From: Sphingomonas paeninsulae
GTDB taxonomy: Bacteria > Pseudomonadota > Alphaproteobacteria > Sphingomonadales > Sphingomonadaceae
Length of the DNA: 64,000 nucleotides
Assembly (NCBI RefSeq): GCF_003660165.1
Contig: NZ_CP032829.1
Span: 1,811,001 to 1,875,000, forward strand
Direction of reading: 5' to 3'
Part shown: piece by piece, positions 16,219 through 25,864 of the stretch
Layout: the number at the start of each line of letters is the position of its first letter
How positions within the stretch are numbered: the stretch's first letter is position 1
Notes under the pieces: generated by a model
Told to the model about the DNA's origin: nothing
What the model saw: the letters and a program-made list of their open reading frames with translations, nothing else
Database searches by the model: none
Made by a program: the position numbers and the translations under genes

Positions 16219-17106
16219 TTAACTATTGAATGTGTTGCACTCGGTTGGATCGCCAGTGTCGAGTCCATGTTTCAACCATTGCTGACGCTGGGCAGCCGAA
16301 CCGTGGGTAAAGCTTTCGGGAACGACAACGCCTTGTGACGCGCGTTGCAGCGTATCGTCACCAATTGCCTGCGCTGCGCGCATTCCTTCCTCAACGTCGC
16401 CCGCTTCGAGCAAATTCTTGTCGTTTGCCGCCCAAACACCGGCATAACAATCGGCCTGCAATTCCATTGCGACCTGCAATGCGTTGCCCTGAGCCTTGCT
16501 TGCCCGCGCCTGTTGCGAGCGCACTTTCTGTTCGATGCCGGTCAGATCTTGAATGTGGTGCCCAACCTCATGGGCAATGACGTAGCCGATGGGAAAGTCC
16601 CCCGGCGCATTGAAGCGGGTCTTCAGTTCGTTGAAAAACTCAGTGTCGAGGTAGATTTTTTGGTCGCTGGGACAGTAAAATGGACCCATTGCGGACTGGG
16701 CAGCTCCGCAACCTGACGTGCCATTGCGCGTGTAGAACACCAGCGTTGTCGGCGTATATTTTTGACCCGATTTCGCGAAAATGTCGGTCCAGCGTCGTTC
16801 GGTCGATCCCAGAACGCGCAGCGATATGCGCTGAATGTCAGTTAGCTGACCCGGTGCGGTCGATTGCTGCGGCGAGGTCTGGCTGACTGGAGCGAGCAGG
16901 CCACCACCTCCGCCGCCTCCGATGCCGCCGAACACCAGTGCAACGATGCCCAGCACTACAATGCCCCCGATACCAAATCGACTGAAGACGAACGGGATGA
17001 TCATGCCGAGCATTCCAAGACCGCCGCCACCACCGAACCCGGCGCGCTGCTGACCTTCGCTCTGAATCTCGAAATTCGTGCTTTCAGATTCGTCGTCGAG
17101 GCGCAT
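16219..17106 (-). CDS. Neutral zinc metallopeptidase, YpfJ/KPN_02809 family
   Basis: Predicted 295 residues from the ATG at 17106, preceded by GGGAGAG; an in-frame extension to 17166 lacks family similarity. Order of parts: acidic N-terminus (MRLDDESES), Gly-rich stretch, one transmembrane helix (about 35-60, IIPFVFSRFGIGGIVVLGIV), then the peptidase domain with the zinc motif HEVGHH in VIAHEVGHHIQ and a downstream ELQADCYAG that carries the third ligand. Membrane-anchored, with the domain likely periplasmic. Substrates of this family are unknown. Divergent from the patatin gene with under 100 bases between. Confidence 0.9.
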   Translation of the reverse strand: MRLDDESESTNFEIQSEGQQRAGFGGGGGLGMLGMIIPFVFSRFGIGGIVVLGIVALVFGGIGGGGGGGLLAPVSQTSPQQSTAPGQLTDIQRISLRVLGSTERRWTDIFAKSGQKYTPTTLVFYTRNGTSGCGAAQSAMGPFYCPSDQKIYLDTEFFNELKTRFNAPGDFPIGYVIAHEVGHHIQDLTGIEQKVRSQQARASKAQGNALQVAMELQADCYAGVWAANDKNLLEAGDVEEGMRAAQAIGDDTLQRASQGVVVPESFTHGSAAQRQQWLKHGLDTGDPTECNTFNS

Positions 17107-17191
17107 CGATCTCTCCCGTAACGTGCCAGCGATTAATGCACGGCGGGAACATTCGTTGCAATGCACAGGTTACCGTACCAGATTGTGGAAG

Positions 17192-18339
17192 ATGGCTGAT
17201 ATCGAAACGTTCCAACCCCGCCGCACGCGCAAGGCGTCGCGGCTTCCGCTTCCCGACAAGGTTGCTCTGGTTCTGCAGGGCGGCGGTGCGCTGGGGTCAT
17301 ATCAGGCGGGCGTTTACGAGGCCCTCGATGGGGCAGGGATTGAAGTCGATGAGGTTGCAGGCATTTCGATCGGAGCGGTTAATGCTGCGCTGATCGCGGG
17401 CAATCATCCCGAAACCGTGTCGCGGCGCTTCGGAAGTTCTGGGATCGCGCCACGGCTGCGCTGCCAAGTTTTCCGATCTGGCACAACGATACGACCCGTG
17501 AACTTCTCCACGAGATGTCGGCGGCATTCGTCGCGATGTTCGGCGTGCCAGGCTTTTTCTCACCCAGAATGATGCCTGTCTTCGCCGCTATGCCGGGCAG
17601 TCCCGAGGCGCTTAGCTTTTATGATTCATCGAAACTCGCCGCGACACTCGATGAACTGGTCGACTGGGACTTGCTGAATTCCGGGCCGGTGAGGATCTCG
17701 GTGGGTGCGGTCGAAATCGAAAGCGGCAATTTCAATTATTTCGATAGCGCGAACGAACGGCTGGATGCGCGGCACATCATGGCATCGGGTGCTCTCCCTC
17801 CCGGACTGCCGCCGGTGGAGATTGATGGCAAGCTCTGGTGGGATGGCGGGCTGGTGTCGAACACGCCGTTGCAGCACGTCCTCGAAACGCAGGATGCAGA
17901 AATGATTGTGTTTCAGGTCGATTTGTTTCCGGCTGCGGCGGCTCGGCCAAAGACGATTATGGACGTTATGGCACGCGAAAAGGAAATCCGCTTTTCGAGC
18001 CGAACGCGACAGGTCAGCGATCAGATGCTGAAACTGCGGCGTGAGCGCGAAGCAATCCGCAAAGTGTTGAAGAAACTGCCGCCTGAACTGCTGGACGATG
18101 CTGATGTAAAGCGACTGGCGGAAATGGCACGTGAGTTTCCGGTCAGCGTTGTCCAGCTTATTTATCGCGCAAATGCTTGGGAGGGCGGATCGCGCGACTA
18201 TGAATTTTCGGCGCGCACGATGAACGAACATTGGGAGGCGGGTCGCGATGCTGTCAGCGCCACTGTCGAAAATTCCGCTCTCATCGCCCAAAATATCGGC
18301 ACTGGTCACACGGCGGTTTTCGATTTAACTCCGCGGTAG
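17192..18339 (+). pseudogene. Patatin-like phospholipase, frame broken once
   Basis: The first frame (from ATG 17192) has the patatin oxyanion motif GGGALGSYQAG and the nucleophile elbow GISIG (Ser in GxSxG). After NHPET the similarity moves to the -1 frame, which continues LRKFWDRATAALPSF and later supplies the catalytic Asp in WWDGGLVSNTP and a DUF3734-like C-terminal region up to 18339. Reading GAA ACC CGT GTC GCG in place of the GAAACCGTGTCGCG at 17411-17424 restores a single frame, so one C is missing from a CCC run at 17414-17416. The gene would encode ~382 residues that hydrolyse phospholipid acyl esters at the membrane. Whether the break is real or a sequencing error cannot be told here. 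Confidence 0.85.
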
Positions 18340-18392
18340 ATTACTACCTGGGGGCGCAATAAATCATAGAGATTATTTGAAGGGACTTCCAT

Positions 18393-20993
18393 TTGCGTAT
18401 TATATTTGCCGGCATTTCGCTTGCCGCCACCCTGTTGGCCACCACCGCCTATGCGGCACCGGGACGTTTGCCTGAGGGTGTTCGGCCACTGTCATATGAC
18501 ATCACGGTCGAACCTGATGCGGCGAAGTTAACCTTTACCGGCCGCGAGACGATTGCCATTCAGGTCGATAAGCCGACGCGGACGATTACGCTTAATTCGG
18601 CGGATATTGCGATCTCCAGTGTAAAACTGGATGGCAACGCGGTTGCGAAAGTCTCGTTCGATGAAGCCGGGCAGCGCGCGACCTTCACGTTTCCGACTAT
18701 GGTGACGGCGGGACAGCATAATCTGGCGATCACCTATTCGGGTATCATCCACACTTCTGCGACCGGTCTGTTCGCCATCGATTATGATGGAGAGAAGGGT
18801 GCGAAGGAGCGCATGCTGGTCACTCAGTTCGAGGCTCCCGATGCGCGGCGTTTTGCGCCGATGTGGGATGAGCCCGGTTATAAAACGACTTTCAAGCTGA
18901 GTGCCGTAACGCCAACCGGGCAGACGGCATTTTCGAATATGCCGGTCACCGGCAAGGTCGCTGGAGCCAGTGGCAAGACCGTCTGGACTTTCGCGCCCAC
19001 GCCCAAAATGTCGAGTTATTTGCTGTTTCTCGGGATGGGCAACGTCGATCGCAAAACGGTGATGGAGGGCAATGTCGAGATAGGGGTCATCACGCGCAAG
19101 GGCGTTGTCGATCAGGGTGATTACGCACTCGCCAGCGCCAAAAAGGTACTCGCGGCCTATAATGATTATTTCGGTACGCCTTATCCGTTACCGAAAATGG
19201 ACATGATCGCCGGGCCGGGGTCGTCGCAATTCTTTGGTGCGATGGAGAATTGGGGAGCGATCTTTTATTTCGAACGCATCCTGCTGGTCGATCCGAAGTA
19301 TCAGACGGAAAACCAGAAACAGGACATCTTTAACGTCGTCGCTCATGAAATGGCGCATCAGTGGTTTGGCGATCTCGTCACCATGAATTGGTGGGACGAC
19401 CTCTGGCTGAACGAAGGATTCGCGTCGTGGATGGCGTCGAAGGTGTCGGGCGATCTGAACCCGATGTCGGGCGCGACCTCGCAGACACTGGCATTCGACC
19501 GCCAGTCTGCAATCACCCGCGATGCCCGTGTGACCACGCATCCGATTATCCAGCATGTCGAGACGGTCGATGAAATCTCGACGGCATTCGATGATATCAC
19601 TTATCGCAAGGGTGAGGCCGTGATCCGGATGCTGGAAGGCGCGGTGGGACCGGACGTGTTCCGTCAGGGCGTCCGCAGCTACATGGCGAAGTATAAATAC
19701 GGCAACACCGAAACCGATCAGCTCTGGACCGAAATTGCGGCGGCATCGGGCAAGCCCATCGCGCCGATGATGCACAGCTTTACCCTGCAGGGCGGAGTTC
19801 CCCTGATCCGGGTTGGGGTGCCGGTTTGTAACGGGGGCACGACGACGCTGCCGTTGTCGCAGGATCGCTTCGGTCTCGACACGCCTTCAAAGGCCAAGAC
19901 GACATGGATTGTTCCTGTCCGCGTCGGTGCGGCAACCGGCCATACCAGTTCGCTTATCTCGGTTTCGGGGGCAGGCAACACCACCGCCACGGTTCCGGGC
20001 TGTGGGCTGACGCTGGTGAACAAAGGGCAAAGTGCATATTTCCGTACCCTCTATACGCCCGCGCATCAGGAGGCGTTGCGCGCCGGATTCTCGACGCTGG
20101 CGGTCGATGACCAGATCGGCTTCGCGGCGGATACTCTGGCTCTCGCTAATGGAGGGTATCAGCCGATCGAACGTTATCTTGCGCTGGTCGATGGGGTGGC
20201 ACCGAATGCGGATCCGATCCTGTGGTCGATGATCGCGGGACAATTGTCGACGATCGACCACGTTTTGAATGGGGCTCCCGAACAGCCCGCGTTTCGCGCT
20301 CGGGCAAAAACGCTGCTTCATCCAGTGTTCGCGCGGTTAGGTTGGGAGGCAAAGGCCCAGGAAGCACCGGCCGATGCTCAGCTTCGCGAAACGTTGATTC
20401 CTTTGCTCGGAGACTTTGGCGATCAGGCCGTCGTTGCCGAAGCTGCTCGCTATGCTGCCAAAAGCTTTAGCGACCCGTCTGCCGTTCCCGGTCCGATCCG
20501 CCAGCCCGCGCAAAGGGTTTACGCCAGCACGGCAGACGCGGCGCGTTGGGACGATCTTCACGCCAAGGCAAAGGCAGAGCAGAGTCCCGTTGCCAAGCTG
20601 ACACAATATAGCAACCTTGGCTCGGTCCGCGACGTGGTACTGGCGCAAAAAGCGCTCGATCTGACCCTAACGGACGAGATTCCGGTGCCGATGCGAGGGA
20701 ATGTGATTCAGGCGGTTGCCAGCGAGCATCCAGCGCTGGCTTTCGATTGGGCCGTTGCTCATGAAGCACAGGTATACGCGGTGCTTGAGGCCAGTACCCA
20801 GTCGAAATTTATCGTCGGACTGGCCGCGGGGTCGGGTGATCTGGCGGTAGCAAAACGGGTAACGGCATATGCGGCCCCGATGCCCGCAGCATCGCGTAAG
20901 CCGGCCGATCAGGCGGTTTCTTCGATAACTTATCGTGCGGGGCTCCGATCGACACAGGCCGCGGCGATCGGAAAGTGGGCGAACAAGAAATAA
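18393..20993 (+). CDS. M1 family metallopeptidase (aminopeptidase N-like)
   Basis: Predicted 866 residues with a TTG start preceded by GAAGGGA. Signal peptide MRIIFAGISLAATLLATTAYA points to the periplasm. The M1 signatures are all visible: substrate-binding GAMENWG, zinc motif HEMAHQWFG with the third ligand Glu in NEGFASW, and the catalytic Tyr in the DITYRKGE stretch. A C-terminal ERAP1-like helical domain fills residues ~540-860. It removes N-terminal residues from peptides. Full length, with no damage seen. Similar secreted M1 enzymes are widespread in sphingomonads. Confidence 0.95.
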   Translation: MRIIFAGISLAATLLATTAYAAPGRLPEGVRPLSYDITVEPDAAKLTFTGRETIAIQVDKPTRTITLNSADIAISSVKLDGNAVAKVSFDEAGQRATFTFPTMVTAGQHNLAITYSGIIHTSATGLFAIDYDGEKGAKERMLVTQFEAPDARRFAPMWDEPGYKTTFKLSAVTPTGQTAFSNMPVTGKVAGASGKTVWTFAPTPKMSSYLLFLGMGNVDRKTVMEGNVEIGVITRKGVVDQGDYALASAKKVLAAYNDYFGTPYPLPKMDMIAGPGSSQFFGAMENWGAIFYFERILLVDPKYQTENQKQDIFNVVAHEMAHQWFGDLVTMNWWDDLWLNEGFASWMASKVSGDLNPMSGATSQTLAFDRQSAITRDARVTTHPIIQHVETVDEISTAFDDITYRKGEAVIRMLEGAVGPDVFRQGVRSYMAKYKYGNTETDQLWTEIAAASGKPIAPMMHSFTLQGGVPLIRVGVPVCNGGTTTLPLSQDRFGLDTPSKAKTTWIVPVRVGAATGHTSSLISVSGAGNTTATVPGCGLTLVNKGQSAYFRTLYTPAHQEALRAGFSTLAVDDQIGFAADTLALANGGYQPIERYLALVDGVAPNADPILWSMIAGQLSTIDHVLNGAPEQPAFRARAKTLLHPVFARLGWEAKAQEAPADAQLRETLIPLLGDFGDQAVVAEAARYAAKSFSDPSAVPGPIRQPAQRVYASTADAARWDDLHAKAKAEQSPVAKLTQYSNLGSVRDVVLAQKALDLTLTDEIPVPMRGNVIQAVASEHPALAFDWAVAHEAQVYAVLEASTQSKFIVGLAAGSGDLAVAKRVTAYAAPMPAASRKPADQAVSSITYRAGLRSTQAAAIGKWANKK

Positions 20994-21017
20994 TCGACCG
21001 CGCACGAACGCAAAAGT

Positions 21018-21053
21018 CCACGCAGCCGTGGTAATCTTGCTAAAGCTGCGTGG
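21018..21053. other. Inverted repeat in leader of the hydroxybutyrate dehydrogenase gene
   Basis: CCACGCAGC and GCTGCGTGG are perfect 9-base complementary arms around an 18-base loop, located 25 bases after the M1 peptidase stop and 22 bases before the next gene. No T run follows. It may be a weak terminator or a regulator binding site. Confidence 0.35.
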
Positions 21054-21074
21054 CGCATCGCTCAGGAGAATAAT

Positions 21075-21860
21075 ATGTTCCTTACCGGCAAGACTGCCCT
21101 TATCACTGGATCGACCTCTGGTATTGGTCTCGCCTATGCAAAGGCACTTGCCGCTGAAGGCGCGAATATTGTCATCAACGGTTTCGGTGACAGCGCGGCA
21201 ATCGAGAGTGAGCGCCGAAACCTCGAGAAAATCTCTGGTGCCAAGGCAATCTATGATGGGGCCGATCTGACTAAGGTTGATGCGATCGAAGGGATGATGA
21301 AGGGCGCGGCCAATACATTCGGTGGCGTCGATATCCTGATAAACAATGCCGGGATGCAACACGTCAGCCCGACCGAAGACTTTCCGGTAGATAAATGGGA
21401 CTTGATAATCGCCCTGAACCTGACTGCGGCGTTTCATACCGTGCGGCTGGCGATCCCCTATATGAAGTCGAAGAAATGGGGGCGCATTATCGCAACAGCC
21501 TCGGCCCATTCACTCGTCGCGTCGCCCTATAAGTCGGCCTATGTCACTGCAAAACACGGACTGGCGGGATTTCACAAGACCGTCGCGCTCGAACTGGCGA
21601 CTTTCGGAGTTACCGCAAACTGCATCTCACCGGGCTATGTCTGGACACCGCTGGTCGAGGGGCAAATTCCCGATACCATGAAGGCGCGGAATATGACGCG
21701 TGAGCAGGTGATTAACGACGTACTTCTGGCGGGCCAGCCGACGAAGCAGTTTGTGACAGCCGAACAGGTTGCGGCGGTGGCGATAAACCTTTGCCGCGAC
21801 GACGCATCTCAGGTCACCGGTTCGAACATATCGATAGATGGTGGATGGACCGCAGGCTGA
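21075..21860 (+). CDS. bdhA: 3-hydroxybutyrate dehydrogenase (SDR family)
   Basis: Predicted 261 residues, full family length. The SDR cofactor motif TGSTSGIG lies at 11-18, NNAG near 92, the catalytic Ser in TASAHSLVAS, and YVTAKHG supplies the catalytic Tyr-x-x-x-Lys. The C-terminal substrate region (PGYVWTPLVEGQIPD) and QQ/QPTKQFVTAEQVA match D-3-hydroxybutyrate dehydrogenases, which interconvert 3-hydroxybutyrate and acetoacetate with NAD in the cytoplasm during polyhydroxybutyrate or ketone body use. CAGGAGAATAAT places a good ribosome binding site before the ATG. Confidence 0.9.
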   Translation: MFLTGKTALITGSTSGIGLAYAKALAAEGANIVINGFGDSAAIESERRNLEKISGAKAIYDGADLTKVDAIEGMMKGAANTFGGVDILINNAGMQHVSPTEDFPVDKWDLIIALNLTAAFHTVRLAIPYMKSKKWGRIIATASAHSLVASPYKSAYVTAKHGLAGFHKTVALELATFGVTANCISPGYVWTPLVEGQIPDTMKARNMTREQVINDVLLAGQPTKQFVTAEQVAAVAINLCRDDASQVTGSNISIDGGWTAG

Positions 21861-21932
21861 CGCTTGATATCGATGGTTCTTTTTCAACGACGAAGCGTTA
21901 TCGATTGGGCAAAAGAGACCAAGGGACGCGAG

Positions 21933-22556
21933 ATGAAGCTTTTAGGCGCGGTCGTAGCGACGCTGTTGTTCACCGGGTGTGGCTGGAAATTGGTTGATAC
22001 TGCCTGGGCTAAGCCCACCGCAGCCGACTGGAAGCGTGTCGTCACAGCAGAAGATATGGATCGACTGCGAAATTGGCGCGTCGCATTTGTAAAGGCGCTC
22101 GATGAAGCAAAGGCCGATGGACAGAGTGACAGTATTGCTCGCGAAGGTGCGCTTTTGTTACCCGACGCCGGCATCGAAAATGTTGGCCTGACCAGCGGGC
22201 GTTACCGTTGTCGCGTCATCAAGCTTGGCTCGGTCGTTCCGGGCGTAGCCGCGTTTACGCCCTATCCAGCGTTCGATTGCCTGGTGAACGACGAGGGCGA
22301 AGTTTCGAGCTTCGCCAAAATAGGCGGCTCCCAGCGTCCGGTCGGTCTGATGTTTGACGATGGCAGTTATCGAAAGATTTTCCTCGGTACCATGATGTTC
22401 GCGGACGAAACCCGGCCCCTTGAATATGGCCTCGACGCCACACGCGACATGGTGGGGGCAGTACAGAGGATTGGTGATAAACGTTGGCGGTTGATCCTGC
22501 CTTACCCGCGATTTGAATCTGTTATGGACGTCGTGGAACTCACCCCGGCCGCCTGA
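21933..22556 (+). CDS. DUF4893 domain-containing lipoprotein
   Basis: Predicted 207 residues. The chosen ATG gives a short signal peptide ending in a lipobox (LLFTGC), so the mature protein is probably lipid-anchored at Cys 16. The body matches the sphingomonad DUF4893 pattern: DMDRLRNWRVAFVKAL, a GRYRCRVIKLG strand with Cys, AYPAFDCLV-like segment (here YPAFDCLV) and a terminal RWRLILPYPRFES. Function unknown. It lies 72 bases after the hydroxybutyrate dehydrogenase and its end overlaps the convergent response regulator by 55 bases. Confidence 0.8.
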   Translation: MKLLGAVVATLLFTGCGWKLVDTAWAKPTAADWKRVVTAEDMDRLRNWRVAFVKALDEAKADGQSDSIAREGALLLPDAGIENVGLTSGRYRCRVIKLGSVVPGVAAFTPYPAFDCLVNDEGEVSSFAKIGGSQRPVGLMFDDGSYRKIFLGTMMFADETRPLEYGLDATRDMVGAVQRIGDKRWRLILPYPRFESVMDVVELTPAA

Positions 22557-22948
22557 TTCTTCTGTGCACAGGTGATAAGCGCGGCTTCCAGATCGGCGAT
22601 CGAATAGGGCTTTGTCAGAACGGGCATATCGAGATGCTCGGCGTCGATACCGTTAGCTCCATATCCTGTCGTAAAAGCAAATGGAGTACCGCGTTGCTTC
22701 AACGCCGTTGCCAGCCCCATGCTGGTGGTTCCATTGAGATTTACATCAAGTACGGCGACATCGAATTTGACATTGACCAGCGCAGTTTGTGCGTCGCCAA
22801 CCGTTGATGCCAGTCCGGCAACGGTGCAACCCAGACTGTCGATCATGTCCTCCGCCATCATGGCAATCAGGGCTTCGTCTTCCACGATCAGAACGCGCAG
22901 GCCGTTCAACTCACTCACCAAAAAACCTCGCTCAACATCATTTACCAT
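22502..22948 (-). CDS. Single-domain response regulator (receiver only)
   Basis: Predicted 148 residues (start at 22948; a GTG at 22918 just before SELNGLRVLI would also fit). A CheY-like receiver is visible: acidic pair in LIVEDEALIAM, the phospho-acceptor Asp in VAVLDVNLNG, Thr in FAFTTGYG and the conserved Lys in VLTKPYS. There is no output domain, so it acts as a phosphate sink or by protein contact. Such stand-alone receivers are frequent in sphingomonad sensory pathways paired with HWE/HisKA_2 kinases; one such kinase is at 47,583 but not adjacent. Confidence 0.85.
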   Translation of the reverse strand: MVNDVERGFLVSELNGLRVLIVEDEALIAMMAEDMIDSLGCTVAGLASTVGDAQTALVNVKFDVAVLDVNLNGTTSMGLATALKQRGTPFAFTTGYGANGIDAEHLDMPVLTKPYSIADLEAALITCAQKNQAAGVSSTTSITDSNRG

Positions 22949-23288
22949 CGACCCCCGAAAACGGCTGTAACGCAAACTTCAATGGTTCGGAACTGCGGGC
23001 ATCGGTGCCATTCCGGGGTAAGCATTGCTGCGTCCTGCTTCTATGGTTTGGTGTGTAAACCCGCGACGTGCAATGATTTAATCGAAAACGCCTGCCGGAT
23101 TTCTCCGACAGGCGTAATTTCCTCCCCAGGAACTCGGTGACCGGCAGTATGTTGCGGTCGTGCCCGACATGATGAGTGGCCACAAACAGTTCGTTGGATT
23201 TATGTTGTGTGCAACGTGCAGGTTTTGTTGCCGGGCGTGTCGAACTGTCATTCATTGACAGTTTATGCGAAGAATATCATGCAGCCGT
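22949..23288. other. Divergent intergenic region with hairpin
   Basis: About 340 bases between divergent genes, expected to hold both promoters. A hairpin at 23,088-23,115 (ACGCCTG-C-CGGA, loop TTTC, TCCG-A-CAGGCGT; 11 pairs with one mismatch) is followed on the minus-strand reading by GTTTTC, so it could end a short minus-strand transcript or regulate the response regulator leader. No gene is seen. Confidence 0.4.
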
Positions 23289-24671
23289 ATGGCCGATGCT
23301 AAACTGTTTGCCGGTCATGCCGTGCGCCGTCTCCGGCGAGGTGCTGGTCTCAATCAGTTGGTGATGGCTGAGACGCTTGCGATTTCATCGAGCTACCTTA
23401 ACCTTATCGAGCGCAACCAGCGGCCCCTAACCGCCGCGTTGCTGCTCCGGCTGGCCGAAACTTTCGACTTCGATCCCCGCACGCTTGCCGCAAGCGAGCC
23501 TGGCGGCGGTGCCGAGGCTATTCGACGACGACTTGCCGATCCGCGTTTCGCCGACCTTGCAATCGATCGCGCTCAGGTTTCCGATTGGCTGAGTGCCGCC
23601 CCCGACAGTGCGGAGGCATTTGCCCGAGCGTTCGATGGGATGGGGGCAGGTGGGAGTGCCCCCGGTCCTGATCCGATCGATGCGGTACGCCGAGAAATTG
23701 AGCGGTGGCGCGGGCATTTCTCGGATTTGGACAGCCTTGCCGAAACGCGCTCCGACGATTTGCGTGCGGGTTCGGGCGATTTATATGGGGCAGTTGCTGA
23801 GCGGCTGCGAGTGACGCATCAGCTTTCGATTCGCATTCTGCCGGTCGATGTGATGCCCGACACGCTTCGCCGGCTCGATCTCCATGCACGGCAGCTACAA
23901 TTGTCAGAACTGCTCGACCCCGCGAGCCGAACATTCGCTACGCTGTTTCAGCTTGGGCAGATCGAGGCGAAAGCCGAGATCGACGCGCTTGTCAAAGGTG
24001 CAGGGTTCGCCGACCGCGTTTCCGAACGGCTGTTTCGTCGCCATCTCACAAATTATTTCGCTGCTGCCGTGATGATGCCCTATGCTCGCTTCCTGCGCGC
24101 GTGCGAAGCGACGGGGTACGACGTCGAGCTACTCCAACGCCGCTTCGGTGCAGGTTTTGAACAGATTGCGCATCGGCTGACCACGTTACAGCGGGTGGGT
24201 GCGCGTGGGCTGCCGTTTTTCATGATCCGTATCGACCGGGCGGGTCAGGCGTCCAAGAGGTTTTCCGGTGCCAGTGCGTCGCCACTGACTGAGGCGGAGG
24301 GCCGCTGTCCGCTTTGGCAATTGCACAATGCCTTCGAACGTCCCGGCTATCTTGTACGCCATCTGGTTGCATTGGATGGTGAGGGGCGCTGGTTTACCAT
24401 GGCGCGCACCGTTCATCGACAAGGTGTAAGGGTCGGGGGAGTGAGCGGCGAGTTTGTGGTCGGCATCGGTCTGAACGCGGCCCTTGCGACGCCATTGGCC
24501 GCTGCGAGCGGAATCGACCTGAAACAGGGAGAGGCAACCGCCATCGGCCTTGGGTGTCGGGCATGTACGCGTCCAAACTGCCCTCAACGGAGTGCCGCCC
24601 CCCAAAGTCGTGCACTGATCTTTAACGATCGGGAGCGCGGCGTCAGTCCGTTCGTGTTTGCCGGAGACTAA
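23289..24671 (+). CDS. XRE-family regulator with DUF2083 (short-chain fatty acyl type)
   Basis: Predicted 460 residues. N-terminal XRE helix-turn-helix at ~8-62 (VRRLRRGAGLNQ, then AISSSYLNLIERNQRPLT), a central IrrE-like region (~150-300) that lacks the HExxH metallopeptidase motif, and a C-terminal DUF2083 domain with a cysteine cluster in CRACTRPNCPQR. This is the layout of ScfR/PrpR/RamB-type regulators, which sense short-chain acyl-CoA metabolism and control propionate or glyoxylate pathways. Start at the ATG before ADAKLFAGH; upstream in-frame ATGs lack family similarity. Target genes are not evident nearby. Confidence 0.85.
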   Translation: MADAKLFAGHAVRRLRRGAGLNQLVMAETLAISSSYLNLIERNQRPLTAALLLRLAETFDFDPRTLAASEPGGGAEAIRRRLADPRFADLAIDRAQVSDWLSAAPDSAEAFARAFDGMGAGGSAPGPDPIDAVRREIERWRGHFSDLDSLAETRSDDLRAGSGDLYGAVAERLRVTHQLSIRILPVDVMPDTLRRLDLHARQLQLSELLDPASRTFATLFQLGQIEAKAEIDALVKGAGFADRVSERLFRRHLTNYFAAAVMMPYARFLRACEATGYDVELLQRRFGAGFEQIAHRLTTLQRVGARGLPFFMIRIDRAGQASKRFSGASASPLTEAEGRCPLWQLHNAFERPGYLVRHLVALDGEGRWFTMARTVHRQGVRVGGVSGEFVVGIGLNAALATPLAAASGIDLKQGEATAIGLGCRACTRPNCPQRSAAPQSRALIFNDRERGVSPFVFAGD

Positions 24672-24686
24672 ATGCTCGCGGGCATC

Positions 24687-25742
24687 TTAATTATTTTCCT
24701 GATCCTTGATGGCCTGTACAATCCGTTTGACGTGCTGGCTCTGCCCCCGTGGCAGGATCAGGACACTATCTCCGCTCGCCACGATGATCAGATCGGATAC
24801 GCCCACGGCTGCGACCCGAATGCCGTCGCTGCGGATCAGGCAATTGCTGGTGTCGAGCGCGATTACGTCGCCATGATGCGCATGGCCGTCGTCATCTGCC
24901 CCAAGTGTGTGAAGAGCATCCCAGGATCCGACGTCGGACCAGCCCATCGTGACCGGAATCACGGCCACGCGCTCGGCCTTTTCCATGACGGCATAATCGA
25001 TGGAGTCAGACGGTGAGGCTGCAAATGCGTCGCTGTCAGGCAAAATCCGTGAGCCCGTCCGAGCCGCGTTCTCCATCGAAGTCTGTGCGGCCGCGAGCAT
25101 CGCTGGAGCATAGGTCGCCAATGCACGGAGATACGCGTCGGCGCGAAACATGAAGATGCCGCCGTTCCAGACGTGATCGCCCGCCACCAGCATTGCCTGG
25201 GCAGTGGCGGTGTCAGGCTTTTCGACGAAACGGGCGACACGATAGGCACCCGGGCCAACCTCTTCGCCGATCCGAATGTAGCCATAGCCCGTTTCCGGTG
25301 CGTCGGGTGTGATACCAAAGGTTGCAAGCCATCCGCGCTCGACCAGTGGCAGTGCGGCATCGATCGCAGCATTGAAGGCATCGATATCGGCAATAACATG
25401 ATCGCTCGGCATGATCAGTAATGGGGCATCGCCACCGCCAGCCGCAATGGCCGCCAGCGCGATTGCAGGCGCCGTGTTTCGGGCGAGCGGTTCCAGGACC
25501 AGCAGGGCATCACGGCCCGCCAATTGCGTATCTATGAGATCAGCATGACGTGCATTTGCAACAACGATAGCGCCACCGAACCGTTCGGGATCGCTCGCCC
25601 GATCCAGCGTCAGCTGAAACATGGTCAGTTCGGCGGTTAGCGATAAAAACTGTTTAGGTCGGTCTTCGCGGGACATCGGCCAAAGGCGTGTCCCCGACCC
25701 GCCTGAAAGAACAACGGGAATGATACGCGGTCGTTCAGTCAT
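24687..25742 (-). CDS. manC: Mannose-1-phosphate guanylyltransferase (GDP-mannose pyrophosphorylase)
   Basis: Predicted 351 residues. The nucleotidyltransferase signature GGSGTRLWPMSREDRPKQF is at the N-terminus, with LIMPSDHVI and FVEKPD further on and SWDALHTLG toward the end. The length fits the single-domain enzyme; the C-terminal phosphomannose isomerase domain of bifunctional ManC/AlgA proteins is absent. It makes GDP-mannose from mannose-1-phosphate and GTP for exopolysaccharide or O-antigen. It is divergent from the exopolysaccharide glycosyltransferase gene (122 bases between), suggesting a shared polysaccharide locus. Confidence 0.9.
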   Translation of the reverse strand: MTERPRIIPVVLSGGSGTRLWPMSREDRPKQFLSLTAELTMFQLTLDRASDPERFGGAIVVANARHADLIDTQLAGRDALLVLEPLARNTAPAIALAAIAAGGGDAPLLIMPSDHVIADIDAFNAAIDAALPLVERGWLATFGITPDAPETGYGYIRIGEEVGPGAYRVARFVEKPDTATAQAMLVAGDHVWNGGIFMFRADAYLRALATYAPAMLAAAQTSMENAARTGSRILPDSDAFAASPSDSIDYAVMEKAERVAVIPVTMGWSDVGSWDALHTLGADDDGHAHHGDVIALDTSNCLIRSDGIRVAAVGVSDLIIVASGDSVLILPRGQSQHVKRIVQAIKDQENN

Positions 25743-25864
25743 ATTATCTCTTTACTCAGCAAAATGGTCATCCCTTCAGGAAATTTTCGTCAATTTGTCC
25801 GACAGGTGTAATCGGGTGTCGGATTCTTGACGCTTCAGTGCTGGAAAACGGGCAAGATCGGTAA

